Shown piece after piece: positions 27,391 to 36,337 of a stretch of 64,000 nucleotides of DNA; positions within the stretch are counted from its first letter, which is position 1, and every line of letters starts with the position of its first letter. Under the pieces are notes generated by a model, which did not search any database, was not told where the DNA came from, and saw only the letters and a list, made by a program, of their open reading frames with translations. The stretch comes from Methanomassiliicoccus sp. Lineage in GTDB: Archaea > Thermoplasmatota > Thermoplasmata > Methanomassiliicoccales > Methanomassiliicoccaceae. Both the position numbers and the translations under genes were made by a program. The DNA lies in NCBI GenBank assembly GCA_033485155.1, contig JAWQJJ010000001.1:124001-188000 (forward strand), given 5' to 3'.

Positions 27391-27819
27391 TCACTTCACG
27401 ACGATGACGGTGCAGCCGGAGTTGCGCACCACGTACTCGGAAACCGAGCCGATAAGGACCCGATCCAGCACCGTTTTCCCCGAAGTGCCCACGATGATGG
27501 CCCCAGCCTTGACCCGCTCCGCGGTGGAGACGATGTTCTGGTATGGCGAACCCCCCTCCAGCAAGGTAGTCACGTCCAGGTCCCTGTCCCCCGCCTGGCG
27601 CTTGAGGTCCGACAGGACCCTCATCCCTTCCTTGATGAGGTTCGACCGGTCCTCATCGTTCTTGGTGCTGACCACATACAAGATGAAGAGCTTCGACGAG
27701 GTCAGCTTGGCCATCTCCATGGCGAAGGCGATGGCCTTGGCCGAGTGAGGTTTCCCGTCCGTGGCCAAGAGCAGGTTCCTTCCCTGCACCTGCCCCTCCG
27801 AGGTTGAGGGCTCCTCCAT
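27391..27819 (-). CDS. Universal stress protein (UspA family)
   Basis: 142 residues. Rossmann-like Usp fold: NLLLATDGKPHSAKAIAFAMEMAK at the N-terminus and the ATP-binding motif GTSGKTVLDRVLIGSVSEYVV at the C-terminus, so it is of the nucleotide-binding type. It lies between the two hydrogenase-like operons, with its stop directly against that of the Ehr small subunit and its start 122 bases from the Ech operon. A regulatory link to these complexes is possible but is only inferred from position. Confidence 0.9.
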   Translation of the reverse strand: MEEPSTSEGQVQGRNLLLATDGKPHSAKAIAFAMEMAKLTSSKLFILYVVSTKNDEDRSNLIKEGMRVLSDLKRQAGDRDLDVTTLLEGGSPYQNIVSTAERVKAGAIIVGTSGKTVLDRVLIGSVSEYVVRNSGCTVIVVK

Positions 27820-27906
27820 GGCGGCGACATAGGTGAACTGGGTAAAAAGCCATCGTTCAGCAACCTAGGGCCCAAAGAACACCCAGGCCGCGGACGGACA
27901 TCATAG

Positions 27907-27920
27907 GGTATAATTACATA
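27907..27920 (+). promoter_or_regulatory. TATA box for the Ech operon
   Basis: GGTATAATTACATA lies 22-35 bases upstream of the ATG at 27942, so the operon transcript is probably leaderless or nearly so. Confidence 0.6.
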
Positions 27921-27941
27921 AGAATGGGATAGAGTGGCCGG

Positions 27942-29819
27942 ATGAGCACGGGAGAGCTGCTTGCGGTCCTTCTTTTCCTTATCCCAGTCATAGGCGCGGC
28001 GGTCGTCCTCATCGTCCGGCGCCGGGGAGCCATCGTCTGGACTGTGGTCTTTGTGTCCGCTATCCTGGTCTTGGCGTCCATCGGCCTCCTGGCATACATG
28101 GCGTCCACCTCGTTCGAGGTACTGGCCATCGGATCGGAGGACCTTTATCCCATGGGTCCGGCGATGATAATCATCGGTGTGGCGCTCGCGGGGCTGTTCA
28201 TCGTCATCGGCTGGAGGATCAGGAGCCCCTTCATTGTCACTGTGGCCACCATAAATCTGGTGCTGGACCTGGGATTGGAGTCCTGGACGGACTTCCGGGA
28301 GGCGGCTCCGGCAGTGCTGATCGACAACCTGGCGCTCATCCTGATCCTCATCACCTCTGTGGTAGGATCGATCATCGCCATCTATGCCCTTCGCTACATG
28401 AGGGACGATACTCACCAGCCCCGGTTCTTCGCCGTCACCCTGCTCTTCCTGGGAAGCATGAACGGGGCGGTTCTGTGCAACGACATGCTGTGGTTGGTCC
28501 TGTTCTGGGACGTCACCACCCTGTGCTCATTCCTGCTCATAGGCCATACCGGCACGGAGGAGGCCCAGAAGGCGGCCAGGAGAGCGTTGGGGATCACCCT
28601 GGCGGGAGCCACCGCGCTGATCGTCGGAGCGATGCTGGCATTCTACTACTACGGTACCCAGTCGGTGCAGGAGGTCCCCCTGGCTGGCCTCGACGGCTTG
28701 GCCCTGATGCCCCTCGCCCTCATGGCGGTGGCGGCGTTCACCAAGTCCGCTCAGCTCCCCTTCCAGTCTTGGCTTCTGGGAGCTATGGTCGCCCCCACCC
28801 CGGTTTCCGCGCTGCTACACAGCGCCACCATGGTCAACCTGGGAGTATATCTCCTCCTCAGATTATCGCCCAGCATCGTGGAGGCCACCGCCATAAACTG
28901 GCTGGTGGCGCTGGTCGGCGGGGCCAGTTTCCTCGCCTCCTCGATATTGGCCATGACCCAGAGCAATGCCAAGCGGGTGCTGGCCTGGTCCACTGTTGGC
29001 AACCTCGGACTGATCACCATGTGCGTGGGGGTATCGACTCCCCTGGCCATCACCGCGGGGGTCATCTTGCTGTTCTACCACTCCATCTCCAAGGCCCTCA
29101 TGTTCCTGTCCGTGGGGGCGGCCAAGGAGAGCCTGGGGAGCGAGGACATCGAGGACATGCAGGGGATGTGGGTAACCATGCCCTTCGTCTCCGCCGCCAT
29201 CTTCATCGGGGTCGTGACCATCGTGCTGCCCCCCTTTGGGATGTTCGCCTCCAAGTGGATTATCAGCTCCGCGGCCACCGCGTTCCCGCTTCTCATCTTC
29301 CTGCTGGGGGTGGGCTTCGCGAGCATAGTGGTCTATTACTTCAAGTGGATCGGCAACATCCTCTCTGCGGTACCGGCCCGGCAGACGGGGCTCCGACGGG
29401 ACCCCCTGGCCCCGAATTACAAGTGGACTCTGGGGGCTCTCATGGTCGGGGCGGTGGGCTTGTCGGCCCTCATCGGCCCGGTGGTGCGGTTCCTGGTGGA
29501 GCCGTTCATCGAGCGCTATTTTACCCTGCCGGTGGGGACCAATGATCTGAACCTGTTCACCGCCTCTGGTGAGTTCCCGGTGTTCATCTTCCTGTTGCTC
29601 ACCGGCATCATCTTCGTAGGCCTCAGTCTCCTTATCCATCCCGGGGCCGAGGAGATCTCCAAGCCCTACGCTAGCGGAGAGGATTTCGTGTTCGAGTCGC
29701 GGGGCAGTTACTTCTTCGGCGAAGCCTCGGTGCGCCAAGGCATCGCCCTATCCGAGGGCACAGGCATCCTGCTGGTCGCCCTCCTCCTGGCTATTCCGTT
29801 GTTGCTGGAGGTGGCGTGA
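27942..29819 (+). CDS. echA: Ech hydrogenase subunit A (NuoL-like membrane subunit)
   Basis: 625 residues, about 16 membrane helices. Contains the antiporter-like lysine segments [39 protein letters not shown] and AKRVLAWSTVGNLGLI. This is the ion-translocating subunit of the energy-converting hydrogenase. First of six tightly packed genes in the order A-B-C-D-E-F known from methanogen Ech operons. Overlaps the next gene at its stop. Confidence 0.9.
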   Translation: MSTGELLAVLLFLIPVIGAAVVLIVRRRGAIVWTVVFVSAILVLASIGLLAYMASTSFEVLAIGSEDLYPMGPAMIIIGVALAGLFIVIGWRIRSPFIVTVATINLVLDLGLESWTDFREAAPAVLIDNLALILILITSVVGSIIAIYALRYMRDDTHQPRFFAVTLLFLGSMNGAVLCNDMLWLVLFWDVTTLCSFLLIGHTGTEEAQKAARRALGITLAGATALIVGAMLAFYYYGTQSVQEVPLAGLDGLALMPLALMAVAAFTKSAQLPFQSWLLGAMVAPTPVSALLHSATMVNLGVYLLLRLSPSIVEATAINWLVALVGGASFLASSILAMTQSNAKRVLAWSTVGNLGLITMCVGVSTPLAITAGVILLFYHSISKALMFLSVGAAKESLGSEDIEDMQGMWVTMPFVSAAIFIGVVTIVLPPFGMFASKWIISSAATAFPLLIFLLGVGFASIVVYYFKWIGNILSAVPARQTGLRRDPLAPNYKWTLGALMVGAVGLSALIGPVVRFLVEPFIERYFTLPVGTNDLNLFTASGEFPVFIFLLLTGIIFVGLSLLIHPGAEEISKPYASGEDFVFESRGSYFFGEASVRQGIALSEGTGILLVALLLAIPLLLEVA

Positions 29820-30682
29820 TGGAGGTGATCACCTACATCCTGCAGTTGCTGATCATCATCCTCGCCCCCCTGGCGGTAGGCCTAGGGGCCGGTATCGATA
29901 GGAAGATCACGGCCCGTATGCAGAATCGCCTGGGGCCGCCGGTGGTGCAGCCGTTCTACGACATCGGGAAACTGCTGGCCAAGCGCCCAATGTTGCTTAG
30001 CCGCCTCCAGGTGGTATTCGCCGGGGCCGCCCTGCTGTTCCACGCCGCCGCCCTGGCACTGTTCGTGGCGGGAGGCGATCTTATCGTGGCCTTCTTCGTC
30101 TCCGGGACGGGGTCGATCTGTCTGGTGATGGGGGCGTTCTCCGCCCGCTCCCCCTATTCCTACATCGGGGGGCAGAGGGAGCTGCTGGCGATCCTGGCCT
30201 ATGAGCCGGTACTCTTCCTCGTGGTGCTGGCCATCGGCCTGGAGACCTCCTTCCTGGTCAGCGGGATAGGAGGCGGGTTGCTCATCGCGCTACCACTGGT
30301 CCTCCTCGCCCTGATACCGGTGCTGGTCATCCTGCTGGAGAAATCGCCCTTCGACGTGCCCACCGCTCACCAGGAGATAATGTCCGGGCCGTACGTGGAG
30401 TACTCAGGCCCCTACCTGGCGATAATGGAGGTGGCAAGGTGGTTCCAGCTGGCATTCGTCTTCGGCCTGGTGACCCTGTTCTTCTGGAGCGCCGACCCGG
30501 TTGTGTCGGCCGGAGGAAAGCTGGCCCTGGCCTTCGCGGTGTTGTTCGTCACCATCATCATCGACAACATCACAGCCCGGCTGACCCGCGGGAGGATGGT
30601 CCGGTTCATGCTGACGGTGGGCGTAGGTCTGGTGGCGATCAACCTACTGGTCCTCTTCGTGATCGGACAGGGGGCGATATGA
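29819..30682 (+). CDS. echB: Ech hydrogenase subunit B (NuoH-like membrane subunit)
   Basis: 287 residues from the ATG at 29819; a GTG at 29816 is the alternative. Segments KITARMQNRLGPPVVQPFYDIGKLL and SPFDVPTAHQEIMSGPYVEYSG identify the NuoH/EchB family. It anchors the soluble hydrogenase module to the membrane. Confidence 0.92.
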   Translation: MEVITYILQLLIIILAPLAVGLGAGIDRKITARMQNRLGPPVVQPFYDIGKLLAKRPMLLSRLQVVFAGAALLFHAAALALFVAGGDLIVAFFVSGTGSICLVMGAFSARSPYSYIGGQRELLAILAYEPVLFLVVLAIGLETSFLVSGIGGGLLIALPLVLLALIPVLVILLEKSPFDVPTAHQEIMSGPYVEYSGPYLAIMEVARWFQLAFVFGLVTLFFWSADPVVSAGGKLALAFAVLFVTIIIDNITARLTRGRMVRFMLTVGVGLVAINLLVLFVIGQGAI

Positions 30683-31134
30683 TGACGTTGGAAGAAAAGA
30701 TGCGGATGAGATCGCCGTGGATCATGCATTTCGATACCGGTTCGTGCAACGGGTGCGACCTGGAGGTTTGGGCTCTGCTCACGCCGCGCTATGACGTGGA
30801 AAGGTTCGGGGCGGTCAACCGGGCCAACCCCAAGCAGGCCGATGTCCTCCTCGTCACCGGTCCCGTGACCAAGCGGTGCGAGGACCGGCTGAGGAACCTG
30901 TACGAGCAGACGCCCGAGCCCAAGCTGGTCATCGCCTGCGGGGACTGCGCATCCACTGGCGCGCCTTTCCACAACTGCTACAACGTCAACGGAGGCGTGG
31001 ACAAGGTGATTCCAGTGGACGTCTATGTGCCGGGGTGCGCCTGCCGGCCGGAGGCTCTCATCGACGCCCTAGTGTTGGGACTGTCGATGTGGAGGGAGAA
31101 AGTTCAGAAGATGGTCGGGGAGGAGGGGCGATGA
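30679..31134 (+). CDS. echC: Ech hydrogenase small subunit C
   Basis: 151 residues from the ATG at 30679, which overlaps the echB stop as ATGA (a second ATG follows directly). Cysteine motifs GSCNGCDLEV, ACGDCASTG and PGCACRPE bind the proximal 4Fe-4S cluster that feeds the Ni-Fe site of the large subunit. Overlaps echD by 4 bases. Confidence 0.93.
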   Translation: MMTLEEKMRMRSPWIMHFDTGSCNGCDLEVWALLTPRYDVERFGAVNRANPKQADVLLVTGPVTKRCEDRLRNLYEQTPEPKLVIACGDCASTGAPFHNCYNVNGGVDKVIPVDVYVPGCACRPEALIDALVLGLSMWREKVQKMVGEEGR

Positions 31135-31514
31135 CCGAGGCTGCCCCGCCGGACTTTGACCGTGAGGCCTACCGGGGGCTGCGGAAGATGGTCGGCCAGA
31201 TGATAGATTCCGGGGCTCGGATGATCGCCATCGTGGCCAGGGAGAGGGATGATGGAGTCATGGAGCTTATCTACGTGTTCGACCGGGACAGGAGACTGGC
31301 CGATCTCCGCTTCCTCATCCTCCCGGAGTGGGAGATCGACTCGGTGGCAGACCTGTACAAGGGCGCCTTGACCCTGGAGAGGGAGATCGTCGATCTCTTC
31401 GGCCTCAGGATCAAGGGGGTCCGCCCTGGCCTGTTCCTGGTGGAGGGCAAGAGCCCGGTGGCCCCCCTGCGCAAGAGGAAGGCCCCGGCGCCCGGAGGGG
31501 ATGCCGATGGGTAA
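31131..31514 (+). CDS. echD: Ech hydrogenase subunit D (NuoC-like)
   Basis: 127 residues. Weakly conserved 30-kDa-type domain with YKGALTLEREIVDLFGLRIKG, matching the ReIxDlFGl core of NuoC proteins. In Ech it is a separate gene, in contrast to the NuoC fusion in the neighbouring Ehr large subunit. The basic, Pro/Ala-rich C-terminus overlaps the start of echE by 14 bases. Confidence 0.85.
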   Translation: MTEAAPPDFDREAYRGLRKMVGQMIDSGARMIAIVARERDDGVMELIYVFDRDRRLADLRFLILPEWEIDSVADLYKGALTLEREIVDLFGLRIKGVRPGLFLVEGKSPVAPLRKRKAPAPGGDADG

Positions 31515-32583
31515 GGCGACAACGATCCCGTTCGGGCCGCAGCACGCCGCTTTCCTCGAGCCGCTCAACGTCAAGCTCACGTTGGACGAGGAGACAGTGG
31601 TGGGGGCGGAGCTGAACCAGGGATACAATCACCGGGGGATGGAGTACGCCCTCTCCCTCGATTACAAGAAGTCCCAGTATCTGGCCGAGAGGGTGTGTGG
31701 GATTTGCTCCTACCATCATTCCTCGGCGTATTGTCAGGGCGTGGAAGCGATCTACGGCCTAGACGTCCCGGCACGGGCCAAGCTCATCCGCACCATCATG
31801 ATGGAGTGCCAGCGCCTGACCTCCCACCTCCTGGCGCTTGGCCATATCGCCGAAGCCGTGGGGTACGAGAACCTGTTCATGCAGTGCTTCCGGGAACGGG
31901 AGTACGTGATGATGCTGGTCAATCGCATCTCGGGTAACCGCGTCCATTACTCCATGAACGTGGTAGGTGGGGTCAAGAGGGATTTGGATGGGGAGAGGGT
32001 CAGGGATATTCAGGCGACAATGCGGGAGCTGCGTCCCCGCCTGGAGGAGCTACAGCGGGTGTTCGGACGGGATGGCACTCTGTCCAAGCGCACCCGGGGA
32101 GTGGGCAAACTGTCGAAGCGAGAGGCCAATGAATGGGGTACCGTCGGCCCAGTGGCACGGGCCTCGGGTATCGACCGGGACATCCGTCAGGACGGGTTCG
32201 CCGCGTACTCTCTACTCAGGTTCGCCCCGGTAGTCCGGGAAGAGGGGGACTGCTACGCCCGAATGATGGTGCGCATGGACGAGTGCCTGCGGGCGGTGGA
32301 TATAATCGAGCAGAGCCTCCCCCTGCTGGAGGATGGGCCGGTGGCGGTCCAGGTCAAGGGTCACCCCAAGGGTGAGTCCTTCTCCCGGGTGGAGGCTCCC
32401 CGGGGCGAGCTGATGTACTACATCAATGCCAAGGGTACGCTGGCGCTAGAGCGCATCAAGCTCAGGACCCCCGCGCTGATGAACGTGGCGTCGTTGCTGG
32501 CCATGCTGCCCGGATGCCAACTTGCGGACGTGCCCACGATCACGGTGTCGGTGGACCCCTGTATCTGTTGTACGGATCGGTGA
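31501..32583 (+). CDS. echE: Ech hydrogenase Ni-Fe large subunit E
   Basis: 360 residues from ATG 31501 (ATG 31507 is equally possible). Both Ni-Fe cysteine pairs are intact: ERVCGICSYHHSSAYC (Cys66 and Cys69) and DPCICC at the very end (Cys354 and Cys357). Only three residues (TDR) follow the last cysteine, so there is no C-terminal extension to be removed by a maturation protease, as known for Ech-type large subunits. This is therefore an active-looking H2-evolving or H2-oxidising subunit. Confidence 0.95.
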   Translation: MPMGKATTIPFGPQHAAFLEPLNVKLTLDEETVVGAELNQGYNHRGMEYALSLDYKKSQYLAERVCGICSYHHSSAYCQGVEAIYGLDVPARAKLIRTIMMECQRLTSHLLALGHIAEAVGYENLFMQCFREREYVMMLVNRISGNRVHYSMNVVGGVKRDLDGERVRDIQATMRELRPRLEELQRVFGRDGTLSKRTRGVGKLSKREANEWGTVGPVARASGIDRDIRQDGFAAYSLLRFAPVVREEGDCYARMMVRMDECLRAVDIIEQSLPLLEDGPVAVQVKGHPKGESFSRVEAPRGELMYYINAKGTLALERIKLRTPALMNVASLLAMLPGCQLADVPTITVSVDPCICCTDR

Positions 32584-32587
32584 TCCC

Positions 32588-32977
32588 ATGTCCATGCTGT
32601 CCTCTTCGCTCAAGAACTTGTTCCGCCGGCCGTTCACCACGCGGTACCCCAACGAGCCGGCGTCGATCCCCCCGGGCAACCGGGGGCGGGTACTCTATGA
32701 TATGTCCAAGTGCATCTTCTGCCGTAAGTGCGAGAGGAGCTGTCCCACCAACGCCATCATCACCAACAAGGACGCCAAGACTCAGACTGTGATACGGCAC
32801 CGGTGCATCTCTTGCAACACCTGCGTGGAGGTCTGCCCTACGCAGACCATCTCCATGGCCGAGGAGTACTCCAAGCCGGACACCGCACCCACCGTCAACG
32901 TGTTCTCGGTCGACCTCCCCCGGCACGAGTACCGGGTTGAACACCTTCCACGCTACGAGGGTCACAAGAAGGAGTAG
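32588..32977 (+). CDS. echF: Ech hydrogenase ferredoxin subunit F
   Basis: 129 residues from the ATG at 32588, 4 bases after the echE stop. Two 4Fe-4S motifs: CIFCRKCERSCP and CISCNTCVEVCP. It carries electrons between soluble ferredoxin and the small subunit. Last gene of the Ech operon. Confidence 0.93.
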   Translation: MSMLSSSLKNLFRRPFTTRYPNEPASIPPGNRGRVLYDMSKCIFCRKCERSCPTNAIITNKDAKTQTVIRHRCISCNTCVEVCPTQTISMAEEYSKPDTAPTVNVFSVDLPRHEYRVEHLPRYEGHKKE

Positions 32978-33046
32978 GCGTGGCAAAAAGGATTATCTTC
33001 CCTCCCCTCCCATGAATGAGTGGGGATAACCATCGGAGCAAGCTTG

Positions 33047-33442
33047 ATGGCAGAGGACATAGCGGTCCGAGAGCTGGACGGCCGGTCGCTCCAGGAGCTA
33101 TTGGCCAGCACCGACAAGCTCGTGGTCGCGGAGTTCTACATGGATGGATGTAGCGCCTGCCGGTCCATGGCTCCGGTCTTCGACGACCTGGCCAGGGAGC
33201 TTTCCGAGGGGGCGGTCTTCGTGAGGGTCGACGCCCGCCCCAATCTGGACACCGCGCTACAGTACGGGGTGGTAGCCACGCCGACCTTCTTGCTGTTCTG
33301 CCGGGGTCTGTTCCTGGCGGACGTCGTCGGGATCATGGACCTGGACGGTCTGCGGAAGGTCATCGGGGACATGCTCAGGCACCGCTCGGAATGCGCCGGC
33401 GGCCCGATGGTCCCCCCTTTCGAGACCGACGGTTACCGCTGA
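33047..33442 (+). CDS. Thioredoxin-like protein
   Basis: 131 residues from the ATG at 33047; a GTG at 33020 would add nine residues. Thioredoxin fold with active site CSAC (EFYMDGCSACRSMAPVFDDLA) and the cis-proline segment VVATPTFLLF. CxAC active sites are less usual than CGPC, so redox partners are uncertain. 69 bases after the Ech operon on the same strand; co-transcription is possible. Confidence 0.85.
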   Translation: MAEDIAVRELDGRSLQELLASTDKLVVAEFYMDGCSACRSMAPVFDDLARELSEGAVFVRVDARPNLDTALQYGVVATPTFLLFCRGLFLADVVGIMDLDGLRKVIGDMLRHRSECAGGPMVPPFETDGYR

Positions 33443-33479
33443 GCGGTCGCGGCACCACCCGGCCAATGATTTCCCACCA

Positions 33480-33530
33480 TGATTATAATAAAATGATAAA
33501 TAATATTATACTATCTTTATATTTATTACC
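33480..33530. promoter_or_regulatory. AT-rich promoter region before the DNA methyltransferase gene
   Basis: A run of TATA-like sequence (ATTATAATAAAATGAT, ATAATATTATACTATC, TTTATATTTATTACC) in an otherwise GC-rich region. Several possible box A sites; a transcript start near 33560 would leave a short leader before the GTG at 33593. Confidence 0.4.
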
Positions 33531-33592
33531 TGGCTTCGGCCCAAAAGGCTTAACTTGGGCTCACTTCCAATGTATAGGCCACGAGGTCTTAA

Positions 33593-34678
33593 GTGGGATC
33601 GAACGTCAGTTCGGACTACAGCAATAGGCGGTATCTCTCCGCCGGCGAGGCCGCCCGGTACCTGGGTACCACTGTCCGGCAGCTCCACCGCTTGGTGCGT
33701 GAGGACAAGGTCCCGGTGACAATCTCGGGCAGCGGCCAACAGAGGTTCGACCTAGCTTCGCTGGGTGAGCTCGCCGGAGGTACGGTGACCACTACGGAGC
33801 CGTTCGGGCCGGTAAGGGTGGGGGTCCGCGGGACCTGCCAGGAGGTGATGTGCTCGACCGCGATGGACATGAAGGAGGTAGAGGACGGCAGCATCAACCT
33901 GGCGATCACCTCCCCCCCTTACTTCAACACCAAGATGTATTCCCGTGACCCCCTGCCGGGAGACCTGGGGGATGTCCACTCGGTCGACGAGTGGTTCACC
34001 CTGATCGGGAAGGTGTGGGCCGAGGTCCTGCGTGTCCTGCAGCCGGGGCGGAAGCTATTCATCAACATCATGAACCTCCCGGTCCGCCTGGAGGATGGGA
34101 GTTTCCGGACCCTCAATCTTGTCGGGCGCACCGTGCAGGTGTGCGAAGACCTCGGGTTCATCTTCAAACGGGACATAGTCTGGCAGAAGACCAACGGAGT
34201 GAGGGCCCCCTTCGGCACATACCCCTTCCCCGGAGGGATACTCATCAACAATATGCACGAGTTCATCCTGGAACTGGAGAAGCCCAGTTCGCGGGTGGAG
34301 CGGGCGCGCAAGTATGCCCACGTTTCCCCAGAGGACCGCGAGCGGTCCCGGCTGGACAAGGAATTCTGGCTGTCGATCAAGAACAGCGACGTGTGGCTGA
34401 TCGCACCGCAGGGTAGCGGGGACCGAAGGGCGCATGTGGCTCCCTTCCCGGTGGAGCTCCCGACCCGGCTCATCAAAGCCTATAGTTATTACGGGGAAAG
34501 GGTCCTCGACCCCTTCCTGGGATCAGGGACCACTCTGCGGGCCGCGGCGCTGGCCTCCCGCCATGGGATCGGCTTCGAGATTAACCCCTCAATCGCCGCC
34601 GAGGCTCTGGCATCCCTGCGCTCCCTGGCCACGGAACAAGGACCGCCTAATGGGGCCGTCCCCCCGGGAGGAGCCTAA
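33593..34678 (+). CDS. Orphan DNA methyltransferase with N-terminal HTH
   Basis: 361 residues, start GTG. Residues about 8-60 are an excisionase/MerR-type helix-turn-helix (YLSAGEAARYLGTTVRQLHRLVREDKVP). The methyltransferase domain has motif IV SPPY (107-110) before motif I (DPFLGSGTTLRAA), the beta-class order; SPPY most often goes with N4-cytosine methylation, so m4C is predicted. There is no restriction endonuclease next to it, so it looks like a regulatory or orphan enzyme. The HTH may add its own DNA specificity. Confidence 0.88.
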   Translation: MGSNVSSDYSNRRYLSAGEAARYLGTTVRQLHRLVREDKVPVTISGSGQQRFDLASLGELAGGTVTTTEPFGPVRVGVRGTCQEVMCSTAMDMKEVEDGSINLAITSPPYFNTKMYSRDPLPGDLGDVHSVDEWFTLIGKVWAEVLRVLQPGRKLFINIMNLPVRLEDGSFRTLNLVGRTVQVCEDLGFIFKRDIVWQKTNGVRAPFGTYPFPGGILINNMHEFILELEKPSSRVERARKYAHVSPEDRERSRLDKEFWLSIKNSDVWLIAPQGSGDRRAHVAPFPVELPTRLIKAYSYYGERVLDPFLGSGTTLRAAALASRHGIGFEINPSIAAEALASLRSLATEQGPPNGAVPPGGA

Positions 34679-34680
34679 GC

Positions 34681-36021
34681 ATGCCTGGACATAAGGGCTC
34701 GCCCTGGCCGGAGGAATATCCCCGGTCCCGGCTTCCGGTAGCCCTGTCTGAGGGCCTGGAGGCTGACGTGGCCATCGTGGGCGGGGGAATATCAGGCCTG
34801 GCCACCGCGTTCTACCTGGTGGCGCGCACCGACCTGCGAGTGGTTGTGCTAGAGTCCGGACTTGTGGGCCATGGGGCGTCCGGCAATAACGGCGGTCAGG
34901 CGGTGGAGGGCTCGGAGACGGGGCTGCGGGAGAGCGCCTTGAGAGTGGGCGAGGAACGGGCGGTCCGGGGTTTCCGGGAAATGACCGCCGCACGGGGGGC
35001 CCTAGACTCCGTGCTGAGTACGATCGGCGCCAACTCTCTGCTCACCGAGGTGGTGGGCCGCTTGGGCCTCGCGGAGACGGATGATGTCGAATGGTGGGCA
35101 TCGGAACTCGAGGAACGTAGGCGGACGGGACTGGATGTGGGCAAGGTGCACGTGGCCGAGGATGCCCCGGTAGGCCTCCTGGGAGACGCCCCTCGGACGC
35201 CCCGAGCCATGTTGGCCCGGCAGATGTGGTCCAGGGATCGTCGGTACCTCGCATCGGTGGAGGTGAAGGTCGGCCTGGTCAATACCTGCGCCTTGGTAGA
35301 GGTCCTGACCTCCCACCTCCTGTCCCAGCCCGATCGGTTCAGGATCTTCGAGGCCTCCCCCGTCGACCTGGTCCGCCTGAGCGAGGAGGATGCCACCCTC
35401 AGGTGCAACGGGCACATAATCCTTGCCGACGCGGTGGTCATGTGCACCAACGGATATGCTATGCCGCAGATCGAGGCTTGCTCGCCCAGCATCCTGGGTG
35501 GCCGGGTCCGGGGGGTAGTTGGGTACATGGTAGGTAGCGAGGGCGGGTCCGGTCCCGAGGGGGCCAGGGCTTATTTTCCCGGCGGAAATGAGTATTACTA
35601 TCTGGCCCGTCGGCGGTTCCGGGAGGGGTGGCTGACAGCGGCGGGAGGGCCGGAGGGCCCCATCACCGGGACGTACGACCCGGGCATCGTGTATCATAGG
35701 GGAGCATACGAACGGTTGGAAGAATTCCTCTCGTTGACGATGGACGGCTACGCCGGTCCTTCGAGCAGGCGGTGGCAGGGGCTTATGGGCTATACCCCCA
35801 CCGGAGCCAGGGTGGTAGGGCAGGACCCGCGACTGTCCCCCTTATACTATAATCTAGGGTGCAACGGAATAGGCATACTTTCGGCGGTGGCCGGGGCCCG
35901 CCGGCTCGCTGATCTGATGGAAGGCGAGGATGTGGAGCCCAGCCTGTTCGATCCCGAGATACTGTCCTCACTGGATCCCAGGTTCAGGGAGATCAGTCCC
36001 GTCCAGGGGCATCGTCCTTGA
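34681..36021 (+). CDS. FAD-dependent oxidoreductase (DAO family)
   Basis: 446 residues. N-terminal dinucleotide motif VAIVGGGISGLATAFYL and the GHGASGNNGGQ segment place it with the glycine/D-amino-acid oxidase (DAO) group, related to gamma-glutamylputrescine oxidase-type proteins. Second FAD segment LMGYTPTGARVVGQDPRL. Substrate unknown. Starts 2 bases after the methyltransferase stop, so they are co-transcribed; its end overlaps a convergent small membrane protein by 29 bases. Confidence 0.82.
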   Translation: MPGHKGSPWPEEYPRSRLPVALSEGLEADVAIVGGGISGLATAFYLVARTDLRVVVLESGLVGHGASGNNGGQAVEGSETGLRESALRVGEERAVRGFREMTAARGALDSVLSTIGANSLLTEVVGRLGLAETDDVEWWASELEERRRTGLDVGKVHVAEDAPVGLLGDAPRTPRAMLARQMWSRDRRYLASVEVKVGLVNTCALVEVLTSHLLSQPDRFRIFEASPVDLVRLSEEDATLRCNGHIILADAVVMCTNGYAMPQIEACSPSILGGRVRGVVGYMVGSEGGSGPEGARAYFPGGNEYYYLARRRFREGWLTAAGGPEGPITGTYDPGIVYHRGAYERLEEFLSLTMDGYAGPSSRRWQGLMGYTPTGARVVGQDPRLSPLYYNLGCNGIGILSAVAGARRLADLMEGEDVEPSLFDPEILSSLDPRFREISPVQGHRP

Positions 36022-36289
36022 AGAGGATCACAAGCCCTACCGTCATTATGCCGAGATCCGCCACGACTGCTAGTGACAGGCCTAGGCTGAGGGGCTGGAG
36101 CACGACCGTACCGGTAGGAGACATGGCATTGGTCCCTGCTTGCTCCTTCATGACCGCGTGGTCGGGGTTTGAGCTCATCATGAACATGGCTGCGGCTCCC
36201 ACAGCGATGATGGCGAGAATGCAGACAGTGTTGAAAATTCGGGGGTTCAACGCCCCCTCCATCATTCCATGATATAAGAACGTGGCCAC
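35993..36289 (-). CDS. Small two-helix membrane protein, unknown
   Basis: 98 residues with two hydrophobic helices (VCILAIIAVGAAAMFMM and LGLSLAVVADLGIMTVGLVIL) joined by a polar loop, and a charged end. The hydrophobic layout supports it as real rather than an antisense artefact. Convergent overlap with the FAD oxidoreductase gene. No family recognised. Confidence 0.5.
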   Translation of the reverse strand: MATFLYHGMMEGALNPRIFNTVCILAIIAVGAAAMFMMSSNPDHAVMKEQAGTNAMSPTGTVVLQPLSLGLSLAVVADLGIMTVGLVILFKDDAPGRD

Positions 36290-36337
36290 CTGGTTCTCAT
36301 CGATGGAATGTACCCGGCCTCTCCCGATGGCAAGGCC

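Noticed and set aside
36018-36272. Plus-strand 84-codon ORF opposite the small membrane protein
   Set aside because: Antisense Met/Thr/Arg-rich reading; the minus-strand frame has two clean hydrophobic helices.
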